From: Guadua angustifolia | Taxonomy: Eukaryota > Streptophyta > Magnoliopsida > Poales > Poaceae | Reading direction: 5' to 3' | DNA: 64,000 nucleotides | Assembly (NCBI GenBank): GCA_036346375.1 | Contig: CM070502.1 | Location: forward strand, 24,032,924 to 24,096,923 | Shown: positions 9,814 through 21,990 of the stretch, in pieces | Numbering within the stretch: the stretch's first letter is position 1 | How the letters are laid out: each line of letters starts with the position of its first letter | Made by a program: the position numbers and the translations under genes | Notes under the pieces: model-generated | Seen by the model: only the letters and a program-made list of their open reading frames with translations | Told to the model about the DNA's origin: nothing | Databases searched by the model: none

Positions 9814-12791
9814 ATGGCCAAGCTAGGGAGGAGCACTTTGTCGCCTTCGAGGATGAAGGAACTCGAGACCCTGGGGCTGCTCGACCCATTCACATGGCGG
9901 CTTCCGGGCAACGAGACCGAGCTAACCCCGGGGACAGCGAAATAAATCAGACCAAAGCACCGTCCTCTTGGCTGCGGACCCGGAGAGCGAAGTTCCTCTC
10001 CGTGGTCCTCACCAACCAGATCGAGCTCATAAACCAGTGCGAACTCCATTCTTACTCTCGCCATCTTTTCCCATTGTGCGAGGGGTTCCTAGGAATCCTT
10101 CCCCACCGCTCTTCTTCTTTCTAGACTTGACCTCTTCCGCTCAGGGAAGGACCACGTGGTTCGGGTGCCTCTATTTCCAACGAATGACGGGGGCTCAAGT
10201 GGTCCTTCTCCAAGGTCCAAGCTCGGGACTCCCTCGGGCCGTGGGCCGAGCGCTGGTTCTACCTGAAGAAATGGGAGCTCGGCACGCTGTCATACGAGGG
10301 AAAGCCCGTCGACGGGAAGAAGGGGACCCCAGAATCGGGCGACCTCGAGGACGACGAAGAGGCCATTGCCGCCATACATCTGCGCCGCCAGCGTCTCCTT
10401 CAGGCGGCGATCGCTGTTGATTTCTGCGAACCGAAAGTGTCTCCCTGGGAGGCGAACACACCCGTTTGTCGAGATCCAGGGACGCATCGACCCGACACGC
10501 GAGAGTACGTCCGGTAAGCCCTTTCCTGCTTTGTGGTCTTGCTCGAATCTGCCCTTCGATGGTCCCTGAAGGGCGCTCCTTTTTGCAACTCCGAAGGAGT
10601 CTTGGGTCGCCGACAGGATGTACGAGATGTTCGGGAAACTGGCGCACAACTATTCCATGGACGACTCCATCCCATGGAGCGTGCTCGCCGAAAACCCGAG
10701 GTAAACCAATCGGACTAAGGGCTCGTCTTAGCGGCCCGAGGCCTTTCTTGACCCTCTCGTCGCCGCAGACCATCAAGATTTGTTTGATACTGCCCGGCGG
10801 ATGCTCCCGCGCCGGGGGGCAAGGGCAAGAAAGGAAAGAAGAGGCCTCCGCCGAGCGGGCCACTCGAGGCGAAGAAATCCCACGCCGAGTGGGGACCGTG
10901 TGTGGTAAGGATCCCACCGGCCGAGCCCCCGAGCTTGCACCGCGACTTTGCTCGGTTGATGAGTTTTTCCTCTTTGTAGCAACAGAGCCGGCGGCCGCCG
11001 CCCGGCTCGAGCCCCCACTGCCCAGGTGCTCGGGCTCGAGGCCTCTGGGACGCCGGGCTCTTGGCGACACTGAGCCGGCCGAGTCCTGAGGTCCCAGTGG
11101 TGGGGCGCGGAAGCACGCAGCTCCCGTGGCACCAGGCAGCAAGATCTTCGCCGACCGACGAGCGAGGAGGCTGGTGACCTAGGTAAACCCAAAGATCTTT
11201 AGACCGCAACGCCCCGCATCTTTCTGGCTTAGTGTATGCTCTTGATCGTAGACCTTGGCGTCCGAGCTCGAAACTTGCCCGTTTTGACGATGGCTGTTAT
11301 CCAGGGCGAGTCCGAGTCCGAGGAGGAGGACACATTCAAATTGGTCCCGCCGCCTCTCCGCCAACGCGAACTCCGTCGGTCGCCGAGAACTGTTCGCGGC
11401 CGCGAAGTTCGACCAAGGCCTCGACGACACTGGACGATGATGAGCCTGACCGCAACCAGCGGATTTTGACCGGCGAGGCCCATGACGCAGTTGCCGATCA
11501 TGACGATCTGCCGGCGTTGTCTCTCCGGTGCCACCGCGAGAGGACACTCGAGCCAGCCGGCGCCCGGCGATACCGAGCTCCTCGGCCACGGCCGCTCCAG
11601 CGTTGAGGCGCGGCGCCGCCGCCACCGGAGGTGACCAGCCACAGGTGCTCCACAGATCTTTCGGTATGTGGTCGTTGCAGGCCGAGGCCGCGGCGTCCCG
11701 AGCCGTGGAGGTCGAGGATGCCGCGGCGGACGACCGCCATTCCTTGGTGCGGGAGACGAGTGAGGCCCGGCAGTGGAGGTCGGGGCCGATCCCCGCCGCG
11801 CCTACCGTGGCAAGTTGAGTCCACCGGAAGAGGCATGGAAGACCAGCCGCCATCGGGCGGGAGTCTGCCCCGCCCAAGCGCGCCAGTAACCATGGCTGGC
11901 CCGGCTCCAACACGGCGGCCGATGAGGAGGAGGAGATCCTCGCGATCGTCTGGATGACCGCGAGAATTTACCTGCACGCCGAGGGCCATCTCCGCATGAG
12001 GTAAGGGTCTTCTGCGCACTTCATAGTTCGTGAGCTGAGCTCCTTGTCCACTCACATTTTGGGCCCCTTTTCGTCGTGAAGGTGATCGACCATGCCTCTC
12101 GCGGGTTACAAGGCCTTCAAGAGCATGCCGTCGGCCGAGGGGCCTCTGAACGTGATAGAGGCACGGAGGTCGAAAGCGCTCAAGCTCATCAGACCATAGA
12201 GGTCGGCGGGGGAGCTCGGCAAAGAGCCCAAGAGCTCGGCGATTGCGCTGCAGCGATGAGGCGCGAGGAGGTAGCCCACGCGCAGAGCTCAAGCGAGCAG
12301 GGCCTCCGAGCGACCACGGCTTTAAGGCCGTGGAGGAAGAACGCGACTGATCGGCCAAAGCGCCGAGGCGAAGCGGGCTAAAGTTGAAGCTCGAGAAGGC
12401 TGCTGCCGAGCCGACGTCTCCTCGCCGGCGTCCCGAGCTTCGAGGCCAAGGTCACGGAACTCAAGAGAAGCTTGGGCACGCCAACAAGGCGATCGAGGAC
12501 AGCGCGCCAAGGTCGAGGCCTCGGAGAAAGCCGCCACGGACGGTCGTCCTCCTCGGCGGCGAGGCCCTCGAGCTCGAAGGAGACTTGAGCGCGCAAAAAG
12601 GCGGCGGCGAGCGCGATGGCCCAACTCCAAGACGAACAGGGCCGAGCTGCGGATGCCTCCACGGTGGCCCTTCAGAACCAGAGTGAGCTATCGGCCCTGA
12701 GGGCCAAGGTCACCGAGCTCGAGCAAGAAAGCTTGCCCGCGAGATGGCCGAAAGTGTAAAAGACGTTATAAAGCAAGTAATGTTCCAATAG
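9814..12791 (+). pseudogene. Antisense 'putative gypsy type transposon' gene (PF04195-type), decayed
   Basis: This is an extra gene carried by grass Tat-like Gypsy elements on the strand opposite to gag-pol; its function is unknown. The ATG at 9814 opens MAKLGRSTLSPSRMKELETL and continues GLLDPFTWRLPGNETELTP, a PF04195-like N-terminus. Further fragments fit the family: CEGFLGI-type sequence near 10070, then WVADRMYEMFGKLAHNYSMD near 10620. The 3' part (about 12060-12780) is Ala/Glu/Lys/Arg-rich, as expected of the C-terminal coiled coil, and ends SVKDVIKQVMFQ before a stop at 12789. Frameshifts and introns make the frame discontinuous. A related but less damaged copy lies at 34384-37120. Long open frames on the minus strand here are shadows of its GC-rich codons. 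Confidence 0.7.
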
Positions 12792-13499
12792 AAAACAGAT
12801 CGCTTTGTTTGGGGAACGAGAAACCTTGTCCCGATTTAAATTCATAGTTGCGGATACTTGTCCCTCGGTTTTGCTCGTTTGCCGCGCGCTCTCTTGGTCG
12901 GCATCGATAGGATGGCCTTATCCAGCCCGTTGGGCCCGAGGTCGAGCGACGCGTGCCTTGGGCACAAGACGTAGACATGGACGAGCGGCCATGACCTGTA
13001 GAGTAGAGGAAAAAGCCGCAAGGGGAGTGACACAAAGCGAGCCCTCTAAGCGGATGGCCACACTCAGGTTAATGCTCGAGCAACCATCACGACCATGCGC
13101 ATTTGCTCAACAGCCAAAGTGGCGAGGCCCTCGGCTCGGGCCCGGGCACAGGGGAGAGCTAGATCGCGAAGAGGTTTGGCTTCGCTTAGCTAGATCCTTT
13201 GGGGTGAGCGTCAAGCCCGCGACCACGTAGACCAAGAGCAAGCGTCTTTGCATGTAAAGGTCGTGCTTTCGAACACAAAAAGGATCGTATAAAGAATGGT
13301 AACAACACAAGTGGAAGCAATCATAAAGAGTGAAAAAGGAGCAATCGGCTTTATTGAAATGTAAGGTATAGAGTTTACACATAAAATTTCGGTCGATCTA
13401 TGTTCCTGAGCTAGAGAGCTCCTGCCATCGGCATCGCTAGCCGGTAAGCCCTGTGCGATCTGTTGAAAGCGACTCTATAGGGGCCCTCCACGTGGGGAC

Positions 13500-14480
13500 A
13501 ACTTGTTGGTCTTTGGGCGAGCCCTAAATCCGTCTCGGGGCTAAGTCCCCAACAAGGAGCTTCTAGGTCGTGACCGAGCCGAGACGCATGTCTGCGAAGA
13601 GCTTGCAGTGTCGTTGATCGTGGCGATGCCACGGCATCTTACTTCTTCCGCGAGGGTAAGGTCGAGACCGTTCGTGCTCGAAATCGACTTGGTCTGTCCA
13701 CTTGACTGGCAGAGCCAGCAGTAACCTCGGGAGGCGGGGCGGCCGCGTGTCGAACACGAGTGGAAGGGTGTGGACCCGTGGCTCGGCTTGTCGTGGGTGC
13801 GGATAGACCATAGGGCGGTGGGAAGTTCGTCCACCGGTCTTGCCGTAGTGTTAGAGCTCATCGCAACTCGTTTCTTGACGCATACGACGACGATTTGCGG
13901 TTGGCGCGTTCAACGCTCCGCTGCTCGGGGTGAGCCAAAAGCAAAGCATATTTTGATGCGAGTTCTCGCAAAACTCCGGAACAACTCCACCGTAAGCCGG
14001 GTACCGTTGTCGTGATAATTTTGCATGGAACTCGTGCACTGGTGACCACGAATAAGCGAAAAAATGAATCGCCGCTCGGCGAGATGGTCGAGACCGGTTC
14101 GAGCCGATCCACTTGGTGAAGGTGTCGATGGCCTGACAGAACTTCTTTCCCCGGCCGCTGGGGAAAGGGTCGAGGATATCCGGCCCCCATGTCGAAGGGC
14201 CAGGCGGAGGGATGGTCTCGAGCGCGTGGGGTGTGGTGCGACTTTTGGGCGTGGAATTGGCATGCGGCAAGTGCGAGACGATATCACGAAAGATCTTGAA
14301 GAGCCGGTTAATAATACCCCATGCGGAAGGCCTTGCCGACCAACGTCTGACGAAGAATGTGCTCCACAGAGGCCCGAATGGATGTCGTTTAGTAGGTACT
14401 TACCTCCTCGGAGACGATGCGCGCCAGATGCCGGAAACATGCCGCCAGAGCTTCCCGCCGATGAGCGTGTATAGACTTCG
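13500..14480 (-). pseudogene. Gypsy integrase remnant
   Basis: This is the integrase core of the Gypsy/Tat element. Minus-strand fragments in shifting frames read WGPDILDPFPSGRGKKFCQA, then AIDTFTKWIGS, and later a DNGTRLT block, matching the 'DILGPFP...DYFTKW...DNGxxF' core with two of the catalytic acidic residues visible. FRSFCENSH- and GSPRAAER-like pieces fit the 'hxxSSVYHPQANGQxE' area in damaged form. It is encoded downstream of RNase H, as expected for Gypsy order. Several frameshifts rule out an active protein. Confidence 0.75.
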
Positions 14481-14519
14481 CCCGGCGCTTGATCCGCTCT
14501 CTCGGCAGGTCGGGTGGTA

Positions 14520-16330
14520 GGTCACCCCGCGCAAGGAAATCACCAGATGGATTTGGCCCAGAAGGTGTACCTTTCGACCGCCACGAGCAAGGCCTCCGCC
14601 GGAGATCGAGGAGCCGCCGCTGCCTCTAGGATGATGTCGGGTGGGACCTCGCCGAGGAGGAGGCGAGCTTGGAGAGAAATCGCGCCGAGTTGTCCTTCTG
14701 GGGATGTGCTTGAGCTCAAGTTCTGAAACCACTTCTCCATTTTGCGCACCTCGGCAAGGTATTTCGCCATCGAGTCTCCCTGAGCATTGGTACTCCTTGT
14801 TGTATCGTTGACGACAGTAGCCGAGTCGCCTCACGACAATCGGCGCGACGCCTAAAGCCTTACAAGCTCGGAGGCCCACCAAGAGAGCTTCAGACTCGCC
14901 ACATTATTGGTTGCCGCGAACCCAAAACGAACCACGTACCTCATTTCGTCCGCCGCCATGTGAGAATAAGGATGACTCGAAGCGCTTGAAGGACCTCGAG
15001 CCGTCGAAGAACATGACCCTGTTTTAGTCCTCGACCTCGGCTCCGGGCGCAGATTACACACCGCCGACCATGAAGTCAGCGAGCACCGTGACTTGATGGT
15101 CGCTCGAGCGACGCACCGACATCAAACGCCGCCGTTCCATAGCCCACTTGGCGCACGCCATTGCCGTCTGGGTTTTGCAAGATGTCTCCAGCGGGAAGTT
15201 GCTCGACGCGTACCTTAATGCACTGAAAATAGTGTCGAGCTTGCGCGACGCCATGAGGAGAGCATACAAAGAAAGCTTACTTGACTGCGGGTAGCGCCTT
15301 CGGGCCGTGCAAGACTCGCCGACGTAATAAATTAGTCTTCATTGAGACCCCGCTCGCCACCGGGACGGCATCAGACAGCGTGGGCGGTGGCGCTGAGGTA
15401 GAGCAAAGAACCTCGCCAAAGTTGTGGTGTTGTAAGGAGGGTGGGGGCGACAGTATACCTTCATTCGTCGAAGGACCGCTGCGCCCGAGTCCACTCGAAG
15501 CCCCGTGCCTCACGCCAGAGTTTGGAAGAATGGGAGCCCGCGCCGCCGAGCCTCGAGATGAACTCGTTGAGGGCGGCTATGTACGGTGAGGCTCGCGACC
15601 GCTTGATCGAGGTCGGGCGCCATCTTCTCGATCGCCTCGATCTTCCTGGTTCAGCCAACCCCGAGCCCCGATCATGTAGCCGAGCACCTTGCACGCCAGC
15701 GCCAAACACGCACTTTCGGGATTGAGCTTAATCTTGTGCTCGCTCAGGTTGGCGAAGGTTTCCTCGAGGTCGCGAACGTGGTCGCCCTCGAGGGGCTCTT
15801 GACGATGATGTCGCCCACGAGACCTCAAGGTTTCGCCCGATCCGGGGTTCAATGTCTTGGTCATCGGGCGTTGAAATGTGGCCCCAGATTGCGCGGCACC
15901 AAATGACATTGTCGATAGCAATAGGTGTCAAACGATGTGATGAAGGAAGTCTTGCTCTCGTCACAACCGCCACTTGATCTGGTGGTAACCCGAGTAAGCA
16001 TTCAAGAAGCTCAACATCTTGGCATTTCGCGGTGGAGTCGACGATCCAGTCGATCGCGCGAAGCGGAAGTTATCTTCGCAAGCCGAAGTTCAACCCCGTA
16101 TGGTCGGCGCATTCTCCACTTCCTCCCTTCTTCGCGACGATGACCGGATTGGCGGCCACTCGGAGTAATTAACCTCACGGATGAAGCCGCCTTGAGAGCT
16201 TGTTGAGGTTCTCTCTTGATGACCGCGACCTTCTCGAGGAGAAACGACGCAATTTTTCGGGCGCATTGTGTCGAGAGTGGGTCTCACACCGCAACTTGTG
16301 CTCGATCACCTCCCTCGGGGACGCCGCATG
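14520..16330 (-). pseudogene. Gypsy reverse transcriptase and RNase H remnant
   Basis: This is the polymerase and RNase H of the Gypsy/Tat element. RT is visible at about 15600-15960, with LRNAGATFQR-like sequence (SGATFQRPMTKTLNPGSGET) followed by HDHVRDLEETFANLSEHKIK and LNPESACLALACKVLGYMIG, the block just after the catalytic YVDD. The YVDD itself is damaged (RGRHHRQEP frame). RNase H-like pieces follow at 14400-15270, including LLVGLRACKALGVA and LELKHIPRRDNS-type sequence. Frameshifts occur roughly every 50-150 bp. Confidence 0.75.
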
Positions 16331-16456
16331 TCGCGGGTTCCTGCCGTAATATACCCTTGTTGGCGAAGGAAGGTGACGAGCTCAGTTCCTATTTGGAACT
16401 CCAGCTCGCCGAGATGTGGATGCACTTGGTGGGTCGCCCTCCTCGGCGCACGGCCT

Positions 16457-16890
16457 TCATCGCCCCACTGGGCTGGATCGCCGCCCGCGGGCGTTCTTCT
16501 GCGTCGCCTCCAGACCCATGGCTGGGCAAGATACCGCAAGAGCCAAGGCCTTGGTCTCACACCCATGCGCCGCTCGCAGTCGTCTGCATGGTGATGATGC
16601 CGTTCGGCCAGCGTACTTCATACATCGATGGCCATAATGGTTGGCCGCCATAAACTTGACCAAGGCAAGGCCGCCCGAGAATGGCGTTGTACGGGAGGTC
16701 ACCCTCGACCACCTCGAAGGTGACCAACTCGGTGCGGAAGTTGTCCGAGTCCCCGAAGGTCACGGGCAAGACCACCGCCCTAAGGGAATGGTCGAGCTCC
16801 CGAACGATCGATCGAAGAAGGGTATAGCGACGCTCTTGACCTTCGACAGGGAATCGTGATCCGGCCGAGTGCTCTGTCTGCGGCAAGTTT
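16457..16890 (-). pseudogene. Gypsy aspartic protease/linker remnant
   Basis: The minus-strand frame contains VLPVTFGDSDNFRTELVTFE followed by VVEGDLPYNAILGRPCL, typical of the region after the retropepsin fold in Tat-like elements ('...F.VV..DLPYNAILGRP.L..F.AV.S..H...KFPT'). Further fragments at 16460-16700 read FMAANHYGHRCMKYAG. It sits between gag and RT as expected. Confidence 0.75.
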
Positions 16891-17499
16891 AGAAGCTGCC
16901 ACCGTCGACCATGACAGCGCCCAGCGGTATTGCTGCGATGGTCGGGTCACGACCAAAGGCGGTCTTGTGTCTCGAGCCATACCTGGAGGGCGTCCTCCGG
17001 AGAGAAGGTGATGGTGGCTCCACCACTTGCAGATCGCTTTCGATGGGCCTTCAGCGGCGACTGGTAGATGGTTCGCCACGGCGGCTTTGACCTCGCGCCG
17101 ATCGGTAAGCCGACGACGCCAAAGATGACATCGATCCGGCGTTAGCCTGCTGGAACTCTAAATCGAGGTCGTCGTGTTCAGCGCAAAGCATTTACCCCTG
17201 TCGCCCGATCGTCATCGCCGAAGCACGGGCATCTCGCCCGCCCATCATAGAAGGCGCCCGCTTTGCCTTGCCAGAGCCCGCCAGTTCGCGCAGTCGTGGC
17301 GGCCGCCCTATGAAACAGCAGCGAACTTTGCCTCATCATAACCCGAGCGCCTCTCGGCCCCTGGGTCGGGCATCGCCCGCCGAGGCCGGGTCATTGGCCC
17401 CTCTTCTTGGCCGGTTTCAGGTTCTGACGAGGTCGAGGCTAACCTTGGCAAGGTTTGGAGCCCTCGATTCGACCTCGGACCTCGAGGACCTCGCTGATT

Positions 17500-18250
17500 G
17501 GCCGTCGCCCGACGTCGATCACCGCGGCGCGACCCGCCACCCGACGGTCACGCTTCGCTTCTTAGCGGTGGTCGCAGTGGTCGGCGCCCGAATTGGGCGG
17601 GCGGCCTCCGTTTGGTTTAGACCAAGCTTACCTTGGTAAGAAGTCGCGTTCTGCAACTGCGTCGTCCGCGTCCGCATATCGCTTTGCCATGCGGAAAAGT
17701 TTGTTGACGCTGAGCCTCGAGGTGATCTCCAGGTCTTCAGTAAGGCGCCGATCGCGGACGCCGAACTTGAATGCCTTGATGGCGGCCGTCGGAGATGCTC
17801 GAATCGAGTTCCTTGTGCGGATAAATCGCCGCACAAAATCACGCATGACTGCTCGTTCTTGCCTGGATGACACGATCCAGTCCTTCTCCCTCCCCGCCGC
17901 TTGTAACAACTCACGAAAGTTGGAGCGGAGGGCATTACGGATTTGGCGTCCACGACTGAAGGAACCGGGTTTACGGTTGAAAAGCAGTCCTCGCTGCTCG
18001 ATTCAAAGACGGTCCGGAGGTAGTTTGCCATCACCGACTTGTCTCCTCCGTGAGCCAGATGGCGGTTGAGTAGATGGACAAGAACTTCGTCCGGTTCTTA
18101 GTCCCATCGGCGCTTCGATCAGCGGGCTTGAACCGAGCCGGCCATCGACGCCGTGGAGACCGTCGAGATCGCCATGCGTACCATAGGTAGGGATAGGTGC
18201 ACAGGGTGTGGTCATCACCCATGACAAGGTCCCGGGCTTCTGCCGGATTG
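17500..18250 (-). pseudogene. Gypsy gag remnant
   Basis: This is the capsid-like Gag of the Gypsy/Tat element. Minus-strand frames give KNRTKFLSIYSTAIWLTEET, then MANYLRTVFESSSE, and downstream ERAVMRDFVRRFIRTRNSIR and AFKFGVRDRRLTEDLEITSR, then LFRMAKRYADADDAV. The same motifs appear in the forward Gypsy fragment near 32.15-32.58 kb (FLSIYSTAILAAGGDEGVMA, NKLFRMADRYVNIDEAV), which confirms the family. Frames are broken. The leader region between gag and the LTR (18260-19012) is GC-rich with no clear domain. Confidence 0.8.
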
Positions 18251-19012
18251 AGTCGAGGCTCCCGGCGACCTCGAACTTCGGTGGGAACGACCGCGGTCTT
18301 GCGCGCGAATCACGGTAGGTAGCGCCAGCGATCCTAGGCCTTCTGGCGCTGGGCGAACGTCCGGGAGAGATCCGCACCTGCCGCGGTCGACTTCGGAGTT
18401 TGTGTGGCTGGGCTCGCTTGGCACGGTGCCGCAGGGCATCGGCGCTACTGCGTCAAAGCCTCATCCCGAGCCCGCCGCCGGGGCCTCGCGCAGAGGCGTT
18501 TGATGGGAGAAGCGCTGGGCGACGGCGCGCGACGTGTTGTCATCACTTTTTCGGGAGGCGGGTCCCGAGGCCGACCGGTCGCGGAGGCGTGACCTCGGCC
18601 GCAGCTCGATCGAGCTCTTCGCCGTGGCTCGCCAAAGAGCTCGACCTTGCCCTGCTATCGGGTCGGCCATGACCCGAAAGCGATAAGCTGGAGGCGCTCC
18701 CGTGAGAGGAGCTGGAGGCCCAGAGGACGGCGCTGGCCTCTCTGGGATTCTCAGCCGGGGGCGGTTATGGCAGTTGATGGCGACGTGCACCATCCGGCAG
18801 CGCTCTTCGGGTTCGCGGATCACGGTCATCCGCATTTCCCTCGCGCCTTGGCCATCCGCCATCGAACGTCTTTGCCGAGCGGCGGCGGCGAAGGCGTAAA
18901 TAGGGACACGGAGTCGGAGTCCGTGCCCGAATCCATGCTTGAGGAAAGTCCGTCGATGAAGTGCGCCATGCTCCTGGGTTCTTGATGTTGTTCTCGCGAA
19001 CAAGTGAAGCAA

Positions 19013-19030
19013 CCGCCCCACGTGGCGCCA
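19013..19030 (-). other. Primer-binding site (tRNA-Asp type)
   Basis: On the minus strand TGGCGCCACGTGGGGCGG starts three bases inside the 5' LTR. TGGCGCC followed by a G-rich stretch is the usual tRNA-Asp-type primer site of plant Tat/Athila-like Gypsy elements. Confidence 0.8.
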
Positions 19031-19033
19031 ATT

Positions 19034-19699
19034 TGTCGACGACGGGATCGCCACCGCAAGAAGTGAGTTAGGGGTCGGTGTGATACGGGACCCGAGCTGC
19101 GCTTCACTTAGTCGGAGGAAAAGTATGGATGTGGTTATGGTCGGAGGAGACGACAAGCGAAGGAGACCGAGATTTATCTTGGTTCGAGCCTGGGAGGTAA
19201 TAGCTCTCTCCAATCGCCTTGCAGCGGTTCTTTTGGCTAATTCGAGTACAAGAGTGTTTTTAAGCTCAAGTTCAACAATGGCTAAGTCTAAGCTCGAGCT
19301 AGGCGCGTTGTGTGTTGTCTTCGTCGCCCCTAAAGGATCTGTGGTTCCCTAGGTTTTTATACCTCCTCAAAGATGCAACGGCCGGCTAGATTCCTGGGAA
19401 GTGGCCCTCGTGCACGTTGAGGGCCGGCGGTAACTGCTTCCGAACTTGTTGTACGCATCCACTCCTGCCCGACGACCCACGCCTTGAGCAACCGTCGGTC
19501 AAATGCTTGATCCGAAATCCAAGGGCGGATCGTGGCTTCGAATAAGGGCCCCCGAGCTCGAGGTAGAGCGAGGCCGTGCTCGAGTCTAGCGCTTCTAGGT
19601 CGAGCACCTCAAGACGCATCCGTGTCGAGATCGGGCCTCCTCGAGCTCGGGGTCCATTGACGCGCTCCACCGGTCAAAGGACGCCTTGACCCTAAATCA
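19034..19699 (-). repeat. 5' LTR of the Gypsy/Tat element (right end in the window)
   Basis: Begins tgtcgacgacgggatcgcc and ends ctaaatca, then the TSD attga. It aligns end to end with the 8719-9396 copy. Differences between the two LTRs include many 1-5-bp insertions and deletions as well as substitutions. Confidence 0.92.
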
Positions 19700-21511
19700 A
19701 TTGACAAGTTTGAAATATGATTTGGTAAGACTGTTTAGAAAGATTATCACAAATTAGTCTACAATAGTGTCCATAGTGTCAAGGAAGTCTTTTAATTAAG
19801 GCAGCCTAACATCTGAGAGCAATCTATATTCAACTCGAGCATTTGTAGCTATTTGATAGTCACCATTAACTATTTATTGTCATATACACGCCTAGATACT
19901 TGTATGCTTTGCTAGTGGCAGCAAAAGTGTAAAAGAACTTCAAGAGTACACTTGTTAGTAATTTTATAAAGAAGGAAATCACTACCTTCGAGAAGTCTGG
20001 GTTCATTAATGAAGTTGTATGGCAATGATTTGTTGAGATGAAAGACGGTGAAAGAATTCATGCGTTAAAGTGAAGCACATAAGACCCTCCAGGCAAAAAA
20101 CACCCACCCTAATAGATTTGGCACCACTGGGTACATGTGTAAGAGCGCTCAATAGAGGAGGGAGGACGAGGAGGCAATCCTGATAGAAGCCTTCTCACCA
20201 TTTGCCTCGATCGTAGACCTGCATGCTTAAAACCGGCTAAGAGCGAGGTCATGTCCCACATCCTCGGGTACCATGTCATTTGCAAACCTCATAGATGAGG
20301 AAGTGTCGCAATGCCTAGTAAGTTATTGTACTACCTAGTTTGTAATTAGTCCATAACTTCATAAGTGAAATAACATATTTCAATCCTACAGGATGCATTG
20401 AGTACAGAATCTTCCCAACGCTCTTTTTAGACAAACAGGGAGAAAGATATAGTCTCCACAGCCTTGGAAACCAAGAAGCACCTGGGTCGCACTCGAGACA
20501 AATGTGTTTTCATTCCCTAGAAAATGGGATTCCCACATGACTCCACTATGTACTGAAGGAAGAGAGCCAAAGCCAAGCGCGAAGAACGACTAGTAGCAAT
20601 TATTGAGGAAATGGCTAAGGAAAGGCTAAGAGAGTAGTTCAGTAATCAGCTAAGAAACCTTGAGGAAAGATTTGAGAAAAGGGTTGAAAAGAGGCTAAGA
20701 CAGACTACGCAAGCCCTAAAAGCATCGATGCAATTCAGCCCAATTAATCGTCAGAGCAGCTGCATGTCCTCCCATCACACAGAAGAAGATGATGGAAAAT
20801 TTCCTGTCGATGACATCATAGTAATATATATCTAGAATGCTCCATAGATAGACCTATTGGCACTTTAGCTAATTGTGTGCTGTTACGTAGGTGGCCACGT
20901 GATGCAATCTCTAAGTGAAGCTTGCCAATGGATTCGTTCCCCTGCAGGTTGCTTCGGGTGTGCGTATCCATCCGTCGAGGGGCAATGGTGCACAGTCACC
21001 CATTAGTGTCGGGTTTCGTGAAGGTGAATATGGATGATGTAATTATACTAAGAAAGAACTTGGTAATCTACCTTGATTTCTGAAAGGGTGGCTCTCACGA
21101 CTTGAGGCCTGTCACACAATTACTCAACAGGTAATCACATTTCCTATATATATAACTTCTTTGTAGGTCATGCAAAGTGTATGTTGCTTGTGTAATAGCT
21201 GAGGCTAACTTTTTGAAATGACGTAGGTCATTCAAAGTGTATAGAATTCGTAAAGGGCCATCAAGGGAGGATTCGTAGTTGAACCATGATTTCAAGTTTG
21301 CGATATCTGCTAGTACACAATAATCCTATATCATACTTTGTAATAATGCCTCTCAAACTAACTAATTCTATTTTTGCGATTACCACCGGTAGCCAAAGGA
21401 ATTAACCTATGTGGATTCTATGTTTGCCACAATATGCAACTCATCATGGGTATAACGAAGGCCAAAGACCTAGAGGTTTGTCAAGCATGCAATAATTTTT
21501 TCATACTTATC

Positions 21512-21513
<2 letters not shown>

Positions 21514-21570
<57 letters not shown>
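21514..21570. repeat. (TA)n microsatellite, left flank of a MITE
   Basis: Uninterrupted TA repeat of about 28 units that ends directly at the MITE terminus at 21571. It creates a spurious Tyr-Ile repeat when translated. Confidence 0.95.
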
Positions 21571-21572
<2 letters not shown>

Positions 21573-21940
21573 AAACCTCTTTTCTACTCAGGAGTAATTA
21601 CTCCCTATACTAGTATCTCACAATGTATAGAGTATCTCGTATGCGGCGGAGGGTATGTACGCGTAGTATACAGTATATAAGATCATCTAGGTGGTATGTA
21701 CATTTTTTAGAGGTGGTATGCATATTTTTTAGACATACTCCTTTTTATGTGCATATATGAAGGTATTTGCAAAATATGCTAAAATTATGGACTCCTTTGC
21801 AATTTTTTCACGTGGCTCACATTGAAGTATCTTATAATTATTGTATGAGTATACCCAAAGTGATAAAGGAGTATTTGAAGTTCGTTTAGGTAGTATTTCA
21901 GAGATGGGAGTAACTACACCCGGGAGTAAAAGATATTTTT

Positions 21941-21942
<2 letters not shown>
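21571..21942. mobile_element. 372-bp MITE flanked by (TA)n on both sides (Micron-like)
   Basis: The left end reads ggaaacctcttttctactca and then ggagtaattactcc. The inverted right end reads ggaaaaatatcttttactcc and then cgggtgtagttactccc, giving imperfect TIRs of about 35 bp. Both sides are TA microsatellites, the arrangement described for the rice Micron family, a MITE that targets (TA)n tracts. It has no coding capacity. It sits inside the second gene of CACTA A. Confidence 0.75.

Positions 21943-21985
<43 letters not shown>
21943..21985. repeat. (TA)n microsatellite, right flank of the MITE
   Basis: TA repeat of about 21 units directly after the MITE, the partner of the tract at 21514-21570. 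Confidence 0.95.

Positions 21986-21990
<5 letters not shown>

Larger units (their letters stand above)
8719..19699 (-). mobile_element. Complete Gypsy/Tat-type LTR retrotransposon with antisense gene
   Basis: The element starts TGTCGACG at 8719 and ends AAATCA at 19699. It is flanked by an identical 5-bp TSD, attga at 8714-8718 and 19700-19704. Gag and pol read on the minus strand, so the 5' LTR is the right one (19034-19699) and the 3' LTR the left one. The primer-binding site next to the right LTR fits tRNA-Asp. Domain order on the minus strand is gag, protease, RT, RNase H, integrase, which is Gypsy order. Between integrase and the 3' LTR lies a gene on the opposite strand (9814-12791), a known feature of the Tat lineage. 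All coding parts are frameshifted. The 600-bp spacer at 12792-13400 has no visible gene. Confidence 0.93.

Noticed and set aside
9398..12662. Many long open frames on the minus strand opposite the antisense Gypsy gene (up to 315 codons at 10195-11142)
   Set aside because: They lie in GC-rich DNA complementary to the PF04195-type gene and are Arg/Pro/Gly-rich with no motif. They are strand shadows.
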